The position numbers and the translations under genes are program-made. 64,000 nucleotides of DNA. Source: an uncultured Amylibacter sp. (GTDB lineage: Bacteria; Pseudomonadota; Alphaproteobacteria; Rhodobacterales; Rhodobacteraceae). Every line of letters starts with the position of its first letter. Positions within the stretch are counted from its first letter, which is position 1. The stretch is from contig OX044354.1 in assembly GCA_943846615.1 (NCBI GenBank), positions 372,001 through 436,000 of the forward strand, read 5' to 3'. Shown one piece after another: positions 1 through 9,444 of the stretch. The notes below the pieces were generated by a model. The model ran no database searches. It saw only the letters and a list, made by a program, of their open reading frames with translations, and had not been told where the DNA came from.

Positions 1-1317
1 CATCACCTAAGCCAGCACAAACAATACGAGAGCCAAGTCGACCCACGTATCATCGTCGAAGGCAAAGGTATGCGTGTTTGGGATCAAAACGGCAAAGAGC
101 ATCTTGATGCTGTTTCTGGTGGTGTTTGGACGGTAAACGTCGGCTATGGTCGTGAACGCATTGCGGATGCCGTACGTGACCAATTGGTGAAAATGAACTA
201 CTTCGCACAATCTGCGGGTTCTATCCCTGCAGCGATCTATGCGGACATGTTGATCGACAAAATGCCAGGTATGAGCCGCGTTTATTATTCAAATTCTGGT
301 TCAGAAGCGAATGAAAAAGTCTTCAAAATGGTACGCCAGATCAGCCATAGCCATTATGATGGTAAGAAGTACAAAATCCTGTACCGCAACCGCGATTACC
401 ACGGCACCACCATCACCGCCCTGTCCGCAACAGGCCAAGAGCAGCGCAAAGCGCAATATGGCCCGTACACACCTGGTTTCGTGGAAATCCCACATTGCCT
501 TGAATATCGTGATCAATACGGCGAGGCAGATTACGGCGCCGCATGTTTGCGCGCCACAGAAGAGGTTATCCTGCGCGAAGGCCCTGAAACAATTGGTCTG
601 ATGTGTCTGGAACCAATCACCGCTGGTGGTGGCGTTATCGTCCCACCAGAGGGTTATTTAGAAGGCATCCAAGCCCTGTGTAAGAAATATGAAATCCTAT
701 TGCACATCGACGAAGTTGTTTGTGGTTTGGGCCGTACAGGCACATGGTTTGGCTACCAGAATTTCGACATCCAACCAGATTTCGTCACAATGGCCAAGGG
801 CGTTGCATCGGGTTACGCGGCGATTTCATGTACCGTCACAACAGAAGCGGTCTTTGATAAATTCAAAGAAAACGCAGATGATCCAATGAGCTACTTTCGC
901 GATATTTCAACATTTGGCGGCTGTACCGCCGGCCCTGCGGCGGCGATCGAAAACATGAAGATCATCGAAGAAGAAGGCCTGTTGGAAAACTGTCAAAAGA
1001 TGGGTGAATACTGCCTAAACGCCCTTGAAGGTCTGAAAGCAAAACACGCAATTATTGGTGATGTGCGCGGCAAAGGTTTGTTCCTTGGTGTTGAACTGGT
1101 TCAAGATCGCAATACAAAAGAGCCAGCAGATGAAAAGCTTGTCCAAGCTGTTGTCGGCGATTGTATGGCAAATGGTGTGATCATTGGCGCAACCAATCGT
1201 TCGGTGCCTGGCTTTAACAACACATTGTGCCTGTCACCTGCGTTGATCATTACCAAAGAAGATACCGACATCATCGTGGGCGCAATCGATAATGCTTTGA
1301 CCAAAGTGTTCGGTTAA
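1..1317 (+). CDS. tpa: Taurine-pyruvate aminotransferase (5' partial)
   Basis: Class III PLP-dependent aminotransferase that moves the amino group of taurine to pyruvate, giving sulfoacetaldehyde and alanine; this is the first step of taurine dissimilation in roseobacters. The reading frame is open from base 1, so the N-terminus lies outside the window; the first internal ATG is at 70 but upstream codons (HHLSQHK...) already belong to the protein. The PLP-binding aspartate is in HIDEVVCG (codon 709-711) and the Schiff-base lysine in TMAKGVASG (codon 796-798). The whole sequence follows the Tpa subfamily closely, including the GGVWTVNVGYGR and TFGGCTAGPAAA stretches. A sulfoacetaldehyde acetyltransferase would be expected nearby but is not in the window. 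Substrate is inferred from subfamily resemblance. Confidence 0.9.
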   Translation, partial: HHLSQHKQYESQVDPRIIVEGKGMRVWDQNGKEHLDAVSGGVWTVNVGYGRERIADAVRDQLVKMNYFAQSAGSIPAAIYADMLIDKMPGMSRVYYSNSGSEANEKVFKMVRQISHSHYDGKKYKILYRNRDYHGTTITALSATGQEQRKAQYGPYTPGFVEIPHCLEYRDQYGEADYGAACLRATEEVILREGPETIGLMCLEPITAGGGVIVPPEGYLEGIQALCKKYEILLHIDEVVCGLGRTGTWFGYQNFDIQPDFVTMAKGVASGYAAISCTVTTEAVFDKFKENADDPMSYFRDISTFGGCTAGPAAAIENMKIIEEEGLLENCQKMGEYCLNALEGLKAKHAIIGDVRGKGLFLGVELVQDRNTKEPADEKLVQAVVGDCMANGVIIGATNRSVPGFNNTLCLSPALIITKEDTDIIVGAIDNALTKVFG

Positions 1318-1374
1318 GTTTTATTTTGTTAAAATGTCCAAATCCGGTTTTCACCTGAAAACCATATTGTAACG

Positions 1375-1396
1375 AAAAGCCCCTCGCGGGGCTTTT
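1375..1396. terminator. Bidirectional rho-independent terminator
   Basis: A 9-bp perfect stem AAAAGCCCC / GGGGCTTTT with a TCGC loop lies between the convergent ends of tpa and the DUF2339 gene. A-tract and T-tract flank it on both sides, so it can stop both transcripts. Confidence 0.85.
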
Positions 1397-1402
1397 CTCG
1401 TT

Positions 1403-4090
1403 TTAGCTCTCGGTTTCATTATCCTCACCATCGTGCGTAATCGCATATGTCTGGTGCAGCCACCCCAACGCAGCCAAGGTCAGCCCAAGCCCGATAAACG
1501 ACGTTGCACGCCCCAATCCGCGTAGTTCCGAAATGTCCCACAAGAATACCTTCAACGCCGTCGCGGCCGCCAACGCCAAACCAATACGACGTAACAACAG
1601 GCTGTTCTGACGCACAGATGCCACAAAAACCACAACTGTCACGATCAACAACACAATCGTATAGGTATACAATTCATTCTGATAAACGCCTTCGTACAGA
1701 TAAATCCGCGAACCATGCCAGAAATGGCGTATTTCCAAGATCAACGCATATGCAGCCAATCCAACCACTCCAATCATTGTTTGCAACTTCGGCACCAAAT
1801 ACGGCACCCATTTGAAATACACACTGGCGTATAACAACAACGCGGGCAGAACATAGGCCAAAACAATGCTATCCACAGGGAAAAACCCTGCGACCTGCCC
1901 CGTAAACAACGGCGTAAATATCCCAACAGCCGCCGCCGCCATAATTCCAGCACCCAACGCCAGGATCGCCCCAAACGCATTACGCAACCGTTTAAAATCA
2001 ACCAGCTGATCGCGGCGATAATACTGCACCATCGCCAAAACACCCAACAACGTTGCATATATCCCTGCAATCGTATGATCTTGGATATCCGCAGACCAAC
2101 GCACCAACCAGACACACAGGAACGTTGCCAACGCGGCCAACCCAGCCGTTTCGAACTGTACAACCTGCATCGCACGCCCGCGGATCGTGGCATCGCGTAA
2201 ACAAACCCCAAATACCAACATAGTACCAACAAACGCGATTAAAAACGGTATCAACAGCGTATTCGCCGCCCATAACCAACCCGGATCAACAACCAATCGC
2301 GAAACCGCAACTCCAGTGATAATCACACTGGCCATTGCCACAAACCGCAGATCCCATTTAGCGACACACAGGTATGAAATCCCCGCCAACGCGGCAATCA
2401 TCACCGTTAACCACGGATCATTATAAGTCATGCCAATATACGCTGCCATGCCCCACGCCACCACGGCACCCGTCCCCAAAATATCCGCACCCATAATTTG
2501 ACCACGTCGGATCATAATCCCTGCCAGAGCAGTAAAATAAGCAGCTAATGCAATCGAACTGCCCGTCCAAAACGCCGATCCACGCACGGCGCTGTGCTCC
2601 CAACCAACATAATACGCGCAATACCCAATCAACGGCATCGCAACGGTCAAAATATGCCAATACCAAGGCCGCACAGAATGCCCCGCACGCCACAACGATG
2701 CACCAACACCCAAAACCAACAGACCCAGCATCGTAATCGACGCCGTCGGGAAATACGAAACCACAGAACGCACTGCGTCCGTCGACAGGCCTTGGCTATA
2801 CTTCAACAACGTATATGCCACCTGCCCCATCACACCGATTGTACCCGCTGCAAAAACAACAGCCAACTGATCCAAATTTTGCGCTCGACGACACAACAAA
2901 ATCGCACCACCCGTCAAACCCAGCATCGTCAATGACGCAATCTGCCAATGGATCAAACCAGACCGTGCATACAAAACAATTAACAGCGTTGCCGCGATTC
3001 CCGTTCCAACCGCCAAAATGGTCGGGTACTGATGCGCAATCTTCTTAAACGCCGATTGATCCAACCACGCCGTATCCTTGGACTTGGGTAAAACCCCAAA
3101 CGCAGGTATCGTAATAGCGAGCAGCGCAACAACGCCGTAGTACGGCCCAGACAGCGCTAGTTTCGTCATATCGAAATGCATCGCATAGCCCAGGAACAGC
3201 GCACAGCCCACAGACAAGCTAGACAACCATATCCACCGTTGCCAACGCTCCACAAACAATGACGCCGCCAAAACCAACAGGTAATACAGATACATCATCT
3301 CTGCGCCCTGCCCCGAACTTCCCAAGATCGGCGAGAAGTAGGCCCCCAGAATACCAATAACAGCCAACACTGGCCCATAAATCATCGCAAGCGCCATCGC
3401 ACCCCATGCGACCACCGCCATCGACACAAACCCAACCATCGGGCTGGTTAGATCATACAATACATGCGCGGACACAACCGCACCAAACAGGCTGGCAATC
3501 CCCCCGGCCGCCAATGCGGTCACGGGGGAAAACAACGCAACCGTCTGATCTTTGGACTTCTTGCGCAAAAACTCCGCCCCTGCAATCAATGCCAAACCAA
3601 AGGCAATCGCCAATGCAACACGCGCTCGCGGGCCCAACATGCCGCGTTCGATACCAAATTGAACAATAAACACACCACCAAACGCCAACGACAACGCCGC
3701 CAACCAAACAATCCAGTTTGTTTTAAAATTCTCAACCATTCGATCGGCGAAACTAGGCCCAGTGGGCTCTGGCGGCGCAACCGGCTTTGATACAACCTTC
3801 GCCACATTCGCAGGCGCAGCGGCAACCTTAGCCGCCTCTTTCGTTGCTGAACTTTTAGGTTTCGAGGAAGAGACACTAGAATTCGAAGCTACACCCGATT
3901 TTGGCTTCATCATATTCTCAGCAGGCGCTTCCCCACCAAATACATGGCTCTGAATCGTATCCAGTTCCTTCTTAACCTGGTTCAATTCCCAACGTAGTGT
4001 GCCAATTTTCGTCAACGCCACAATCGGCAAAACAATCCCCAACACCACAGCGCCCAGCGCCAAAAGTCCGAAAAAAATCAACTCATCCAT
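1403..4090 (-). CDS. DUF2339 domain multi-pass membrane protein
   Basis: An 895-residue integral membrane protein of the DUF2339 family, whose function is unknown. Residues 1-25 form a first membrane helix, followed by a short coiled-coil-like stretch (LRWELNQVKKELDTIQ) and a low-complexity Ser/Ala/Lys/Pro linker to about residue 115. The rest is a long series of roughly twenty or more hydrophobic helices to the C-terminus, ending in a short acidic tail. Length and architecture fit the family. It is transcribed alone, convergent with tpa. No catalytic motif is visible and I assign no activity. Confidence 0.8.
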   Translation of the reverse strand: MDELIFFGLLALGAVVLGIVLPIVALTKIGTLRWELNQVKKELDTIQSHVFGGEAPAENMMKPKSGVASNSSVSSSKPKSSATKEAAKVAAAPANVAKVVSKPVAPPEPTGPSFADRMVENFKTNWIVWLAALSLAFGGVFIVQFGIERGMLGPRARVALAIAFGLALIAGAEFLRKKSKDQTVALFSPVTALAAGGIASLFGAVVSAHVLYDLTSPMVGFVSMAVVAWGAMALAMIYGPVLAVIGILGAYFSPILGSSGQGAEMMYLYYLLVLAASLFVERWQRWIWLSSLSVGCALFLGYAMHFDMTKLALSGPYYGVVALLAITIPAFGVLPKSKDTAWLDQSAFKKIAHQYPTILAVGTGIAATLLIVLYARSGLIHWQIASLTMLGLTGGAILLCRRAQNLDQLAVVFAAGTIGVMGQVAYTLLKYSQGLSTDAVRSVVSYFPTASITMLGLLVLGVGASLWRAGHSVRPWYWHILTVAMPLIGYCAYYVGWEHSAVRGSAFWTGSSIALAAYFTALAGIMIRRGQIMGADILGTGAVVAWGMAAYIGMTYNDPWLTVMIAALAGISYLCVAKWDLRFVAMASVIITGVAVSRLVVDPGWLWAANTLLIPFLIAFVGTMLVFGVCLRDATIRGRAMQVVQFETAGLAALATFLCVWLVRWSADIQDHTIAGIYATLLGVLAMVQYYRRDQLVDFKRLRNAFGAILALGAGIMAAAAVGIFTPLFTGQVAGFFPVDSIVLAYVLPALLLYASVYFKWVPYLVPKLQTMIGVVGLAAYALILEIRHFWHGSRIYLYEGVYQNELYTYTIVLLIVTVVVFVASVRQNSLLLRRIGLALAAATALKVFLWDISELRGLGRATSFIGLGLTLAALGWLHQTYAITHDGEDNETES

Positions 4091-4422
4091 AATATGCTCC
4101 CTCGAATATATACAAACTGGTGAAACTTACAGCTGGATGCAAGCGTAGAATATGGCCAGGTGTACAACGCTTGAAATTCCATCATATTGGACGATAAAAT
4201 GCATAGCAGCACACTTTCTGCAGAATTGTGCGAAAACCCACTATGCTCCCGAAACCAAAGGTTTCTTAACTCGGTTGATACCCCGTTAGTGCGGAGATCA
4301 AAAACGCGATGCGTTATTGATCTGTATCAATGCACAGGGTCGAATCTCATTCTAAAAGTAAGATACATTCAAGATTTTGAATGGAAAATATCCGCCCTTA
4401 GAAACTGAGAAGGAATAAACCT
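4091..4422. other. Divergent intergenic region
   Basis: This 332-bp gap separates the divergent DUF2339 gene and the autotransporter-like gene, so it should carry promoters for both. I see an AGAAGGA ribosome-binding site just before the ATG at 4423. Short open frames inside it have no convincing start signals. No repeat, RNA gene or strong operator was recognised. Confidence 0.5.
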
Positions 4423-6684
4423 ATGACGATCCAGAAGTATATCTTATCAAGTGTAGCGCCAGCAGCACTTTTAATCATGTCAAGCAGTGCAACGTGGGCT
4501 GACCTCTTAGCTGATGACGTCTTGATTGGAACATCAGGCGATGGTTTGATTCTGGTGGATGAAAAAGAAGGTGTTGTGGACCCAGGAATCAAGGCCGTTA
4601 CTTTTACGCGAACCAGAGTATCTGATGGCGCAGGGGGATTTATATATGTCGATCCCATTGAGGAGATCATCACGGACTTTTCCACTCTCGATTCACGCGG
4701 CGACGTCACTAACTGTTTGATGGCCAGTAACCCAGACGTTTATTGCGATTCAGAGGGCGGCTCCGGCAAGCGCTTAAAAATCCACCTCACGGGCAAAAAT
4801 GCCTTCGACATGCGTCTTCGCGTTGTTCCAAATTCGATATATTCGTCAGTGGACTACTTAACATTCGGAAAAGTCTCTAACTTTACTGGCGCGCGAGCTA
4901 TCGGCTACTCTGTACAGTTGTTGGATGCGGACGGCAACGCGATGGGCCTGCTCGATCCAGCTGATGCAGTCACCTTCAATCTGGATGCCTCTGACATCGG
5001 CCTTGGCGCAAGGTTGACCGACGGTTTATTCGGCGATGGAGGCCAAGAAGGTGAAATCGGTTTCTTCTCCGAGGATAAGGCTGGCCTTACCCTCATCTCG
5101 TCGAGTGATCTGTTGGAATTAGGTGCATTAACGAACACTGTGCACATTGCAAACTTTGGCAATGCTGTCCTTGATAATTCTATGGTACCTGATGGCATTT
5201 TTTGGGATGATAACAACGACCCAAGCGACGAAGGTTCACTTATCGCATGGAATGACCTTGCCGGAGGCGGCTGGACCTATGGTAACTTAGATACTGCAGA
5301 AAACATCGACGCAAGGTTAGCTGATCTGGCCTCGTCATTGGGCGTTACCGTCGCGGAACTTGGCTATACGCCTGGCGGTCTCGTTCCAGCAGAAATCGTT
5401 GCCGCGGCAGAGGCGAACAACCTTTTTGCCGTCGAGATCATCGAAGATTTGCGAAATGCGAACCTTAACTACACCATAACTGTTGGTACTGTAGATGGTG
5501 AAGAGGTCACGGTTCGTTTCGTGCCGATTTTCGCGCCAATTGTTGCTAGCTCTAAAAACGAACTTCAATTTATGATGGCCGGCCACTTAGATGCAGCCGC
5601 GAACGTACCTTATTGGGACTTAGGTAATGCTGCAGCCTATCAAGATGCTATAGCCGACATACTTGCCATGAGCGAGGCGGATAGATCGCATGCATTGAGC
5701 AGCGTGGGCTTCAGCTTTGCGCCAGCTTTTTCCAGCCTTGGGTTTGAGGCCGCACGCGGCCAAGTTTCGGCTATCCTCAATACTCCCATACCATGGGGAA
5801 GTATCACTACAAACGAAACAGAAGTTTCTCGCCAGAGCAATGTTAATTCTTGGAAACTTGGAAATGATCTCTACGCGCATATTTCACTTGGTGGTTCTAA
5901 TGCATCATATGATGCAACCTCTGGCTCTGTCAGTTACAACGCTGATCAGACTTCCTTTTCATTGGGACTAGAAAAACGTTTATCTGGCACCAACACATCA
6001 GTTGGTTTTGCACTGGGAAGTACGAGTGGATCGGCGGATGCTTATCAAGACCTAGGTAACATTGACGCAGACGGCATCTCTGCCACTATTTTCTCGCGTA
6101 CCCGCTTTGGTCAAGGAGGTTTGGTACAAGCGCTGATCGGTTACCAAGATTTATCTTATGAATCTACTAGGTTTGTATTAGATCAAACAGCTAGCGGCAC
6201 TACAAAAGGAACGCAAACCTTCGCCGCTTTGAATGTGGATTATATGAAAGATAAGGGTTCATTTAAATTCGGTCCAACCGGCTCTCTAGAGTATTATAAC
6301 AACTCTATTGATGGCTTTACTGAAACGGGTGCTGGCATCTGGAATCAAACCGTTGGTGCACATTCTGGCAAAACAGTTCTTGCCTCTTTCGGTGTGCGTG
6401 GCGAATATCAGATTAACAATAACAGCCGACTGACAGGTAGCGTGAAATATTCGCGGGTTTCTGGCGATGACCTGATAATCCAAAGTGGAATCGCTGGTTT
6501 ACCAAGTGTTTCATTACCAGCGTCCGAGCTTAAAGACAGCTTGGCAGATTTGAGCCTAGGTTTCGAGCATAATATTTCTTCAGATGTTTCCAAACAGGTC
6601 CTTTTTCATGGCGGATATCGCGGCGTCATCGGTAGCGATTATGAAAGCCATGCACTCCAGTTCGGACTACAAGTCACGTTCTAA
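4423..6684 (+). CDS. Autotransporter-like protein with choice-of-anchor-type passenger
   Basis: A 753-residue secreted/outer-membrane protein. Residues 1-27 are a Sec signal peptide ending at ATWA. The passenger (about 28-440) resembles choice-of-anchor F proteins, with the DxMxLRVVPNS and FLGKV/TFGKVSNFTG-type strands. From about residue 480 to the C-terminus there is a regular alternation of amphipathic strands (SFSLGLEKRLS, SVGFALGSTSG, LQFGLQVTF) ending in a terminal phenylalanine, as in autotransporter beta-barrels. This implies that the barrel inserts in the outer membrane and the passenger is displayed outside. There is a good RBS (GAGAAGGA). The specific role is unknown; adhesin or surface-layer roles are only guesses. 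Domain naming is by resemblance. Confidence 0.65.
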   Translation: MTIQKYILSSVAPAALLIMSSSATWADLLADDVLIGTSGDGLILVDEKEGVVDPGIKAVTFTRTRVSDGAGGFIYVDPIEEIITDFSTLDSRGDVTNCLMASNPDVYCDSEGGSGKRLKIHLTGKNAFDMRLRVVPNSIYSSVDYLTFGKVSNFTGARAIGYSVQLLDADGNAMGLLDPADAVTFNLDASDIGLGARLTDGLFGDGGQEGEIGFFSEDKAGLTLISSSDLLELGALTNTVHIANFGNAVLDNSMVPDGIFWDDNNDPSDEGSLIAWNDLAGGGWTYGNLDTAENIDARLADLASSLGVTVAELGYTPGGLVPAEIVAAAEANNLFAVEIIEDLRNANLNYTITVGTVDGEEVTVRFVPIFAPIVASSKNELQFMMAGHLDAAANVPYWDLGNAAAYQDAIADILAMSEADRSHALSSVGFSFAPAFSSLGFEAARGQVSAILNTPIPWGSITTNETEVSRQSNVNSWKLGNDLYAHISLGGSNASYDATSGSVSYNADQTSFSLGLEKRLSGTNTSVGFALGSTSGSADAYQDLGNIDADGISATIFSRTRFGQGGLVQALIGYQDLSYESTRFVLDQTASGTTKGTQTFAALNVDYMKDKGSFKFGPTGSLEYYNNSIDGFTETGAGIWNQTVGAHSGKTVLASFGVRGEYQINNNSRLTGSVKYSRVSGDDLIIQSGIAGLPSVSLPASELKDSLADLSLGFEHNISSDVSKQVLFHGGYRGVIGSDYESHALQFGLQVTF

Positions 6685-6700
6685 TAAAACAAACTATGCT

Positions 6701-6725
6701 AGCGGCACCATGGTTTGGTGCCGCT
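6701..6725 (+). terminator. Stem-loop after the autotransporter-like gene
   Basis: A 9-bp stem AGCGGCACC / GGTGCCGCT with a 7-nt loop starts 17 nt after the stop codon. It lacks a strong T-tract, so it may be a weak terminator or an RNA-stabilising 3' hairpin. Confidence 0.5.
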
Positions 6726-6872
6726 TGATAAGCTGCCCATTATGCTTGCCTATGCATGAAGTCATTTAAAACAACTACAACCTAGCAGTCGTGACGAAAT
6801 GACCAACGATCCAATGAAATTAAACGCTCAAGCTCAGCCATTGCCTCGCAATGAAATAATCCGATTTCCCAT

Positions 6873-6904
6873 AAAAAAAGCCCCGCATAAGCGAGGCGTT
6901 TTTT
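6873..6904 (-). terminator. Terminator of the tRNA-Leu transcript
   Basis: Read on the minus strand, a GCCTCGC / GCGGGGC hairpin with one mismatch is followed by a run of seven T. It lies just 3' of the tRNA-Leu gene and fits a rho-independent terminator. Confidence 0.75.
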
Positions 6905-6908
6905 AGTG

Positions 6909-6993
6909 TGGTACCCAAAGCCGGACTTGAACCGGCACTCCGTGAGGAAACGGATTTTGAATCCGTCGCGTCTACCAATTCCGCCACTCGGGC
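6909..6993 (-). tRNA. tRNA-Leu (anticodon CAA)
   Basis: The minus strand folds as an 85-nt tRNA: acceptor GCCCGAG pairs with TTTGGGT using G-T pairs, the anticodon arm ACGGA-TTCAAAA-TCCGT gives anticodon CAA, the long variable arm is the class II type expected for leucine, the T arm is GCCGG-TTCAAGT-CCGGC, and the discriminator A is followed by an encoded CCA. It decodes UUG codons. It stands as a single tRNA unit with its own terminator. Confidence 0.95.
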
Positions 6994-7044
6994 TTAGCAC
7001 ACAAGAGGGGATTTAGCCAAAGTCGCGGGGGGCGTCAACGGCAA

Positions 7045-7893
7045 TTATAGCTGATTTGCATTAAAAGTATCACATTGGTTCATTTTCGCTGATTGGTACC
7101 CACGGGCAAACCAGCGTTGGCGTTGTTCGGACGTCCCGTGGGTGAATGTATGCGGGCTTGGGCGGCGTCCAGCGTTGCGTTGCAACGTGTCATCACCGAT
7201 TTGTTTCGCCGCATTCATCGCCTCTTCGATATCACCCGAATCTAACGCACCCAGACGTTCCGCCGAATACCGCGCCCAAATACCCGCAAAACAATCCGCC
7301 TGTAATTCAATCATCACCGAAACGCGGTTACTGTCCGTCGTCGACATCGACTGACGCGCGCGGTTTGCTTGGCTCAATACACCCAACTCATTCTGCACAT
7401 GGTGCGCCACCTCGTGTCCCACCACATATGCAGCGGCAAAATCACCCTTGGCACCCATGCGACGCTCCAATGTCACGAAAAAATCCGTATCCAAATAGAC
7501 TTTGCGATCCGCGGGACAATAAAACGGCCCCGTCGCACCAGATGCGTTGCCACATGGTGATTGCGTCACGCCCTTAAACAACACCAACGTGGCGGGACGG
7601 TATTTCTTACCAACCTGATCGGGGAAAACCTCACCCCAAACTTGCTCGGTATAGCCCAGCGCAGCAGATACAAATGCGCCCGCTTGCTTATCTTTCTCAG
7701 AAATCTCACCTGAACCTTGCTGAACGGTCGTACTGCCACTGTTACTGACAAACGACGATACATCGATCCCAGTAAAATACCCAAACGCCAAAACGGCAAT
7801 GATCCCGACAATCCCCATGCCACCACTACGCGCGGTACTGCGACCTCTGCGATCTTCGATATTCTTGCTTCCGCGTGCGTTGCGCCATTTCAT
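7045..7893 (-). CDS. Neutral zinc metallopeptidase family protein (YpfJ-like)
   Basis: A 282-residue membrane-anchored member of the neutral zinc metallopeptidase family (Pfam Neutral_zn_mtpase). Residues 1-24 are cationic, 25-42 form one hydrophobic helix, and the remainder would be periplasmic. The zinc-binding HExxH motif is HEVAH at residues 160-164, and a downstream acidic/Asn-containing ELQADCFAG stretch supplies the likely third ligand glutamate. The FYCPADRKVYLDTDFF block before the motif is characteristic of the family. Physiological substrate is unknown. It is transcribed alone, divergent from the DedA-like gene. Confidence 0.85.
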   Translation of the reverse strand: MKWRNARGSKNIEDRRGRSTARSGGMGIVGIIAVLAFGYFTGIDVSSFVSNSGSTTVQQGSGEISEKDKQAGAFVSAALGYTEQVWGEVFPDQVGKKYRPATLVLFKGVTQSPCGNASGATGPFYCPADRKVYLDTDFFVTLERRMGAKGDFAAAYVVGHEVAHHVQNELGVLSQANRARQSMSTTDSNRVSVMIELQADCFAGIWARYSAERLGALDSGDIEEAMNAAKQIGDDTLQRNAGRRPSPHTFTHGTSEQRQRWFARGYQSAKMNQCDTFNANQL

Positions 7894-8011
7894 CGTAATA
7901 ACTCCTAACAGTGTCCATTGAAATTAGGTGCTCTATGCCCACCATGCAAGGCTCATGATACTTGACGCCATGCCTCAACCCTGCTTTTGGTGCACAAACA
8001 GGAAAAACAAT

Positions 8012-8590
8012 ATGCTACGCAAGTTATACGATTGGACGTTGTCATTTTCAGACAGCAAGTATTCACTTTGGATTCTAGGCCTTATAGCTTTCATCGAGAG
8101 CAGTGTTTTCCCCATCCCCCCACACGTCTTGATGATCCCTGTCATTATCGCCGCCCCTAACCGCGCATTCCTTGTGGCAGCGGTTGTAACAATCGGTTCT
8201 GTCGCAGGCGGCGCGTTGGGCTATTACATCGGTGCACAGCTGTTCGATACTATCGGCCAGCCCGTATTGGATTTCTACCACAAGGCAGACAGCTTCGAGG
8301 TCTTCAAAGAGAAATTCAATGCCCAAGGCCATTGGGCCGTATTAATCGCTGGCCTAACCCCCTTCCCTTACAAAGTCATTACAATCGCTTCCGGTGCCAC
8401 AGGTATGAATTTCGCAACCTTCATGTTATGGTCCTTGATCGCCCGTTCCACGATCTTTTTCGTGATCGCGGGATTGTTATGGAAATTCGGCCTACCGATC
8501 CGTGATTTCATTGAAAAGCGGTTGGGATTGATGTTTACCTTATTCTGCGTCGTCTTGGTCGCGGGATTTGCAGCGGTAAAATATCTATGA
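8012..8590 (+). CDS. YqaA/DedA-like VTT-domain membrane protein
   Basis: A small integral membrane protein of the SNARE-associated/DedA (VTT) superfamily. The start is placed at ATG 8012 (MLRKLYDW) because an AGGAAA ribosome-binding site precedes it; an upstream in-frame ATG at 7928 has no such signal. Visible features are the ESSVFPIPPHVLMIP re-entrant-loop motif near residue 27-40 and the GLTPFPYKVITIASG motif in the second half, plus four or more helices. Relatives are implicated in lipid or quinone-carrier transbilayer movement and membrane homeostasis. Its stop overlaps the start of dsbB by 4 nt (ATGA), so the two are translationally coupled. Confidence 0.8.
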   Translation: MLRKLYDWTLSFSDSKYSLWILGLIAFIESSVFPIPPHVLMIPVIIAAPNRAFLVAAVVTIGSVAGGALGYYIGAQLFDTIGQPVLDFYHKADSFEVFKEKFNAQGHWAVLIAGLTPFPYKVITIASGATGMNFATFMLWSLIARSTIFFVIAGLLWKFGLPIRDFIEKRLGLMFTLFCVVLVAGFAAVKYL

Positions 8591-9045
8591 TTTCATTTCG
8601 CCTTATTGGCTTGGCAACATTTGGCTCCATCGCATTGATGGGTTCCGTTTACTTCTTCCAACACGTCTTGGGCTATGCACCCTGTAAAATGTGCGTCTGG
8701 CAACGTTGGCCGCATGTGGTTGCCATAGCCATCGGTATCATCGCCCTTGCACTTCGCGATGCGCGTATCGCATTCCTTGGCGGCTTGGCTGCCCTTACCA
8801 CATCAGCAATCGGCCTGTATCATGCAGGTGTCGAACAAAAATGGTGGGAAGGCCCAAATACCTGCACATCAGGCTCAACAGAGGGCATGTCGGCCACTGA
8901 CCTGTTAAACCAAATCCTCGCCGCCCCTGTCGTGCGTTGCGACGAGATCGCTTGGGATTTCATCGGCGTCTCTATGGCTGGTTGGAACAGTATCATAAGC
9001 CTTGGTTTCGCCATCATCTGGTTCACGGCCTTCGCGCGGCGCTAA
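8587..9045 (+). CDS. dsbB: Disulfide bond formation protein B
   Basis: Inner-membrane quinone reductase that reoxidises DsbA. The 152-residue protein has four hydrophobic helices and both redox-active cysteine pairs: C33-KM-C36 in the first periplasmic loop followed by the WQRWPH signature, and C93 with C118 in the second loop. Length is typical of alphaproteobacterial DsbB. It overlaps the preceding DedA-like gene by 4 nt. Its last ~140 bp are overlapped on the opposite strand by the 3' end of the 8905-9399 gene. Confidence 0.9.
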   Translation: MISFRLIGLATFGSIALMGSVYFFQHVLGYAPCKMCVWQRWPHVVAIAIGIIALALRDARIAFLGGLAALTTSAIGLYHAGVEQKWWEGPNTCTSGSTEGMSATDLLNQILAAPVVRCDEIAWDFIGVSMAGWNSIISLGFAIIWFTAFARR

Positions 9046-9399
9046 AGCCTTAGTAACTCTACCCTTGGCTTCTTGTGCCAATCCATTGGATTGCACAGGT
9101 ATGCTGTTCGATAGTCGGCTAAACTGCATCGGATTTACGGCATAGGACACACCAGATGCACTGCGTGCGGTAATCACATTACTTTGTATCAATGCCTGTT
9201 GAACCCGCGCCGCCATTGCACGGTCCACCTTTAGATGACGCATTAAAAACTCTGGCGAACAACTGTCATGCGCGCGGCTTAACATCGTTGCCAATTTCAT
9301 ATGCGCACTAGCAATTGATGGGGCGGCAGGCGCCGCAATCGATATCTTAGGCGCACCTAACAAGGCCCCAAGGCCAAATGTAAAAAATCGTCTATTCAT
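8905..9399 (-). CDS. Hypothetical exported protein, 3' end antisense to dsbB
   Basis: A 164-residue protein of unknown function. It opens with MNRRFFTFGLGALLGAP, a twin-arginine-like signal with a hydrophobic stretch. Residues 30-110 (HMKLATMLSRAHDSCSPEFLMRHLKV...GVSYAVNPM) look like a compact, possibly winged-helix-like domain. The C-terminal ~50 residues are charged and low in hydrophobicity, and are encoded opposite the end of dsbB, so that tail may be a read-through extension rather than a conserved domain. I recall similar small proteins beside dsbB in related genomes but cannot verify it. Confidence 0.55.
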   Translation of the reverse strand: MNRRFFTFGLGALLGAPKISIAAPAAPSIASAHMKLATMLSRAHDSCSPEFLMRHLKVDRAMAARVQQALIQSNVITARSASGVSYAVNPMQFSRLSNSIPVQSNGLAQEAKGRVTKALAPREGREPDDGETKAYDTVPTSHRDADEIPSDLVATHDRGGEDLV

Positions 9400-9444
9400 A
9401 CAACGGATATATGCTCATCCCCTGTATTTTAAAGGGTTAAGCGC

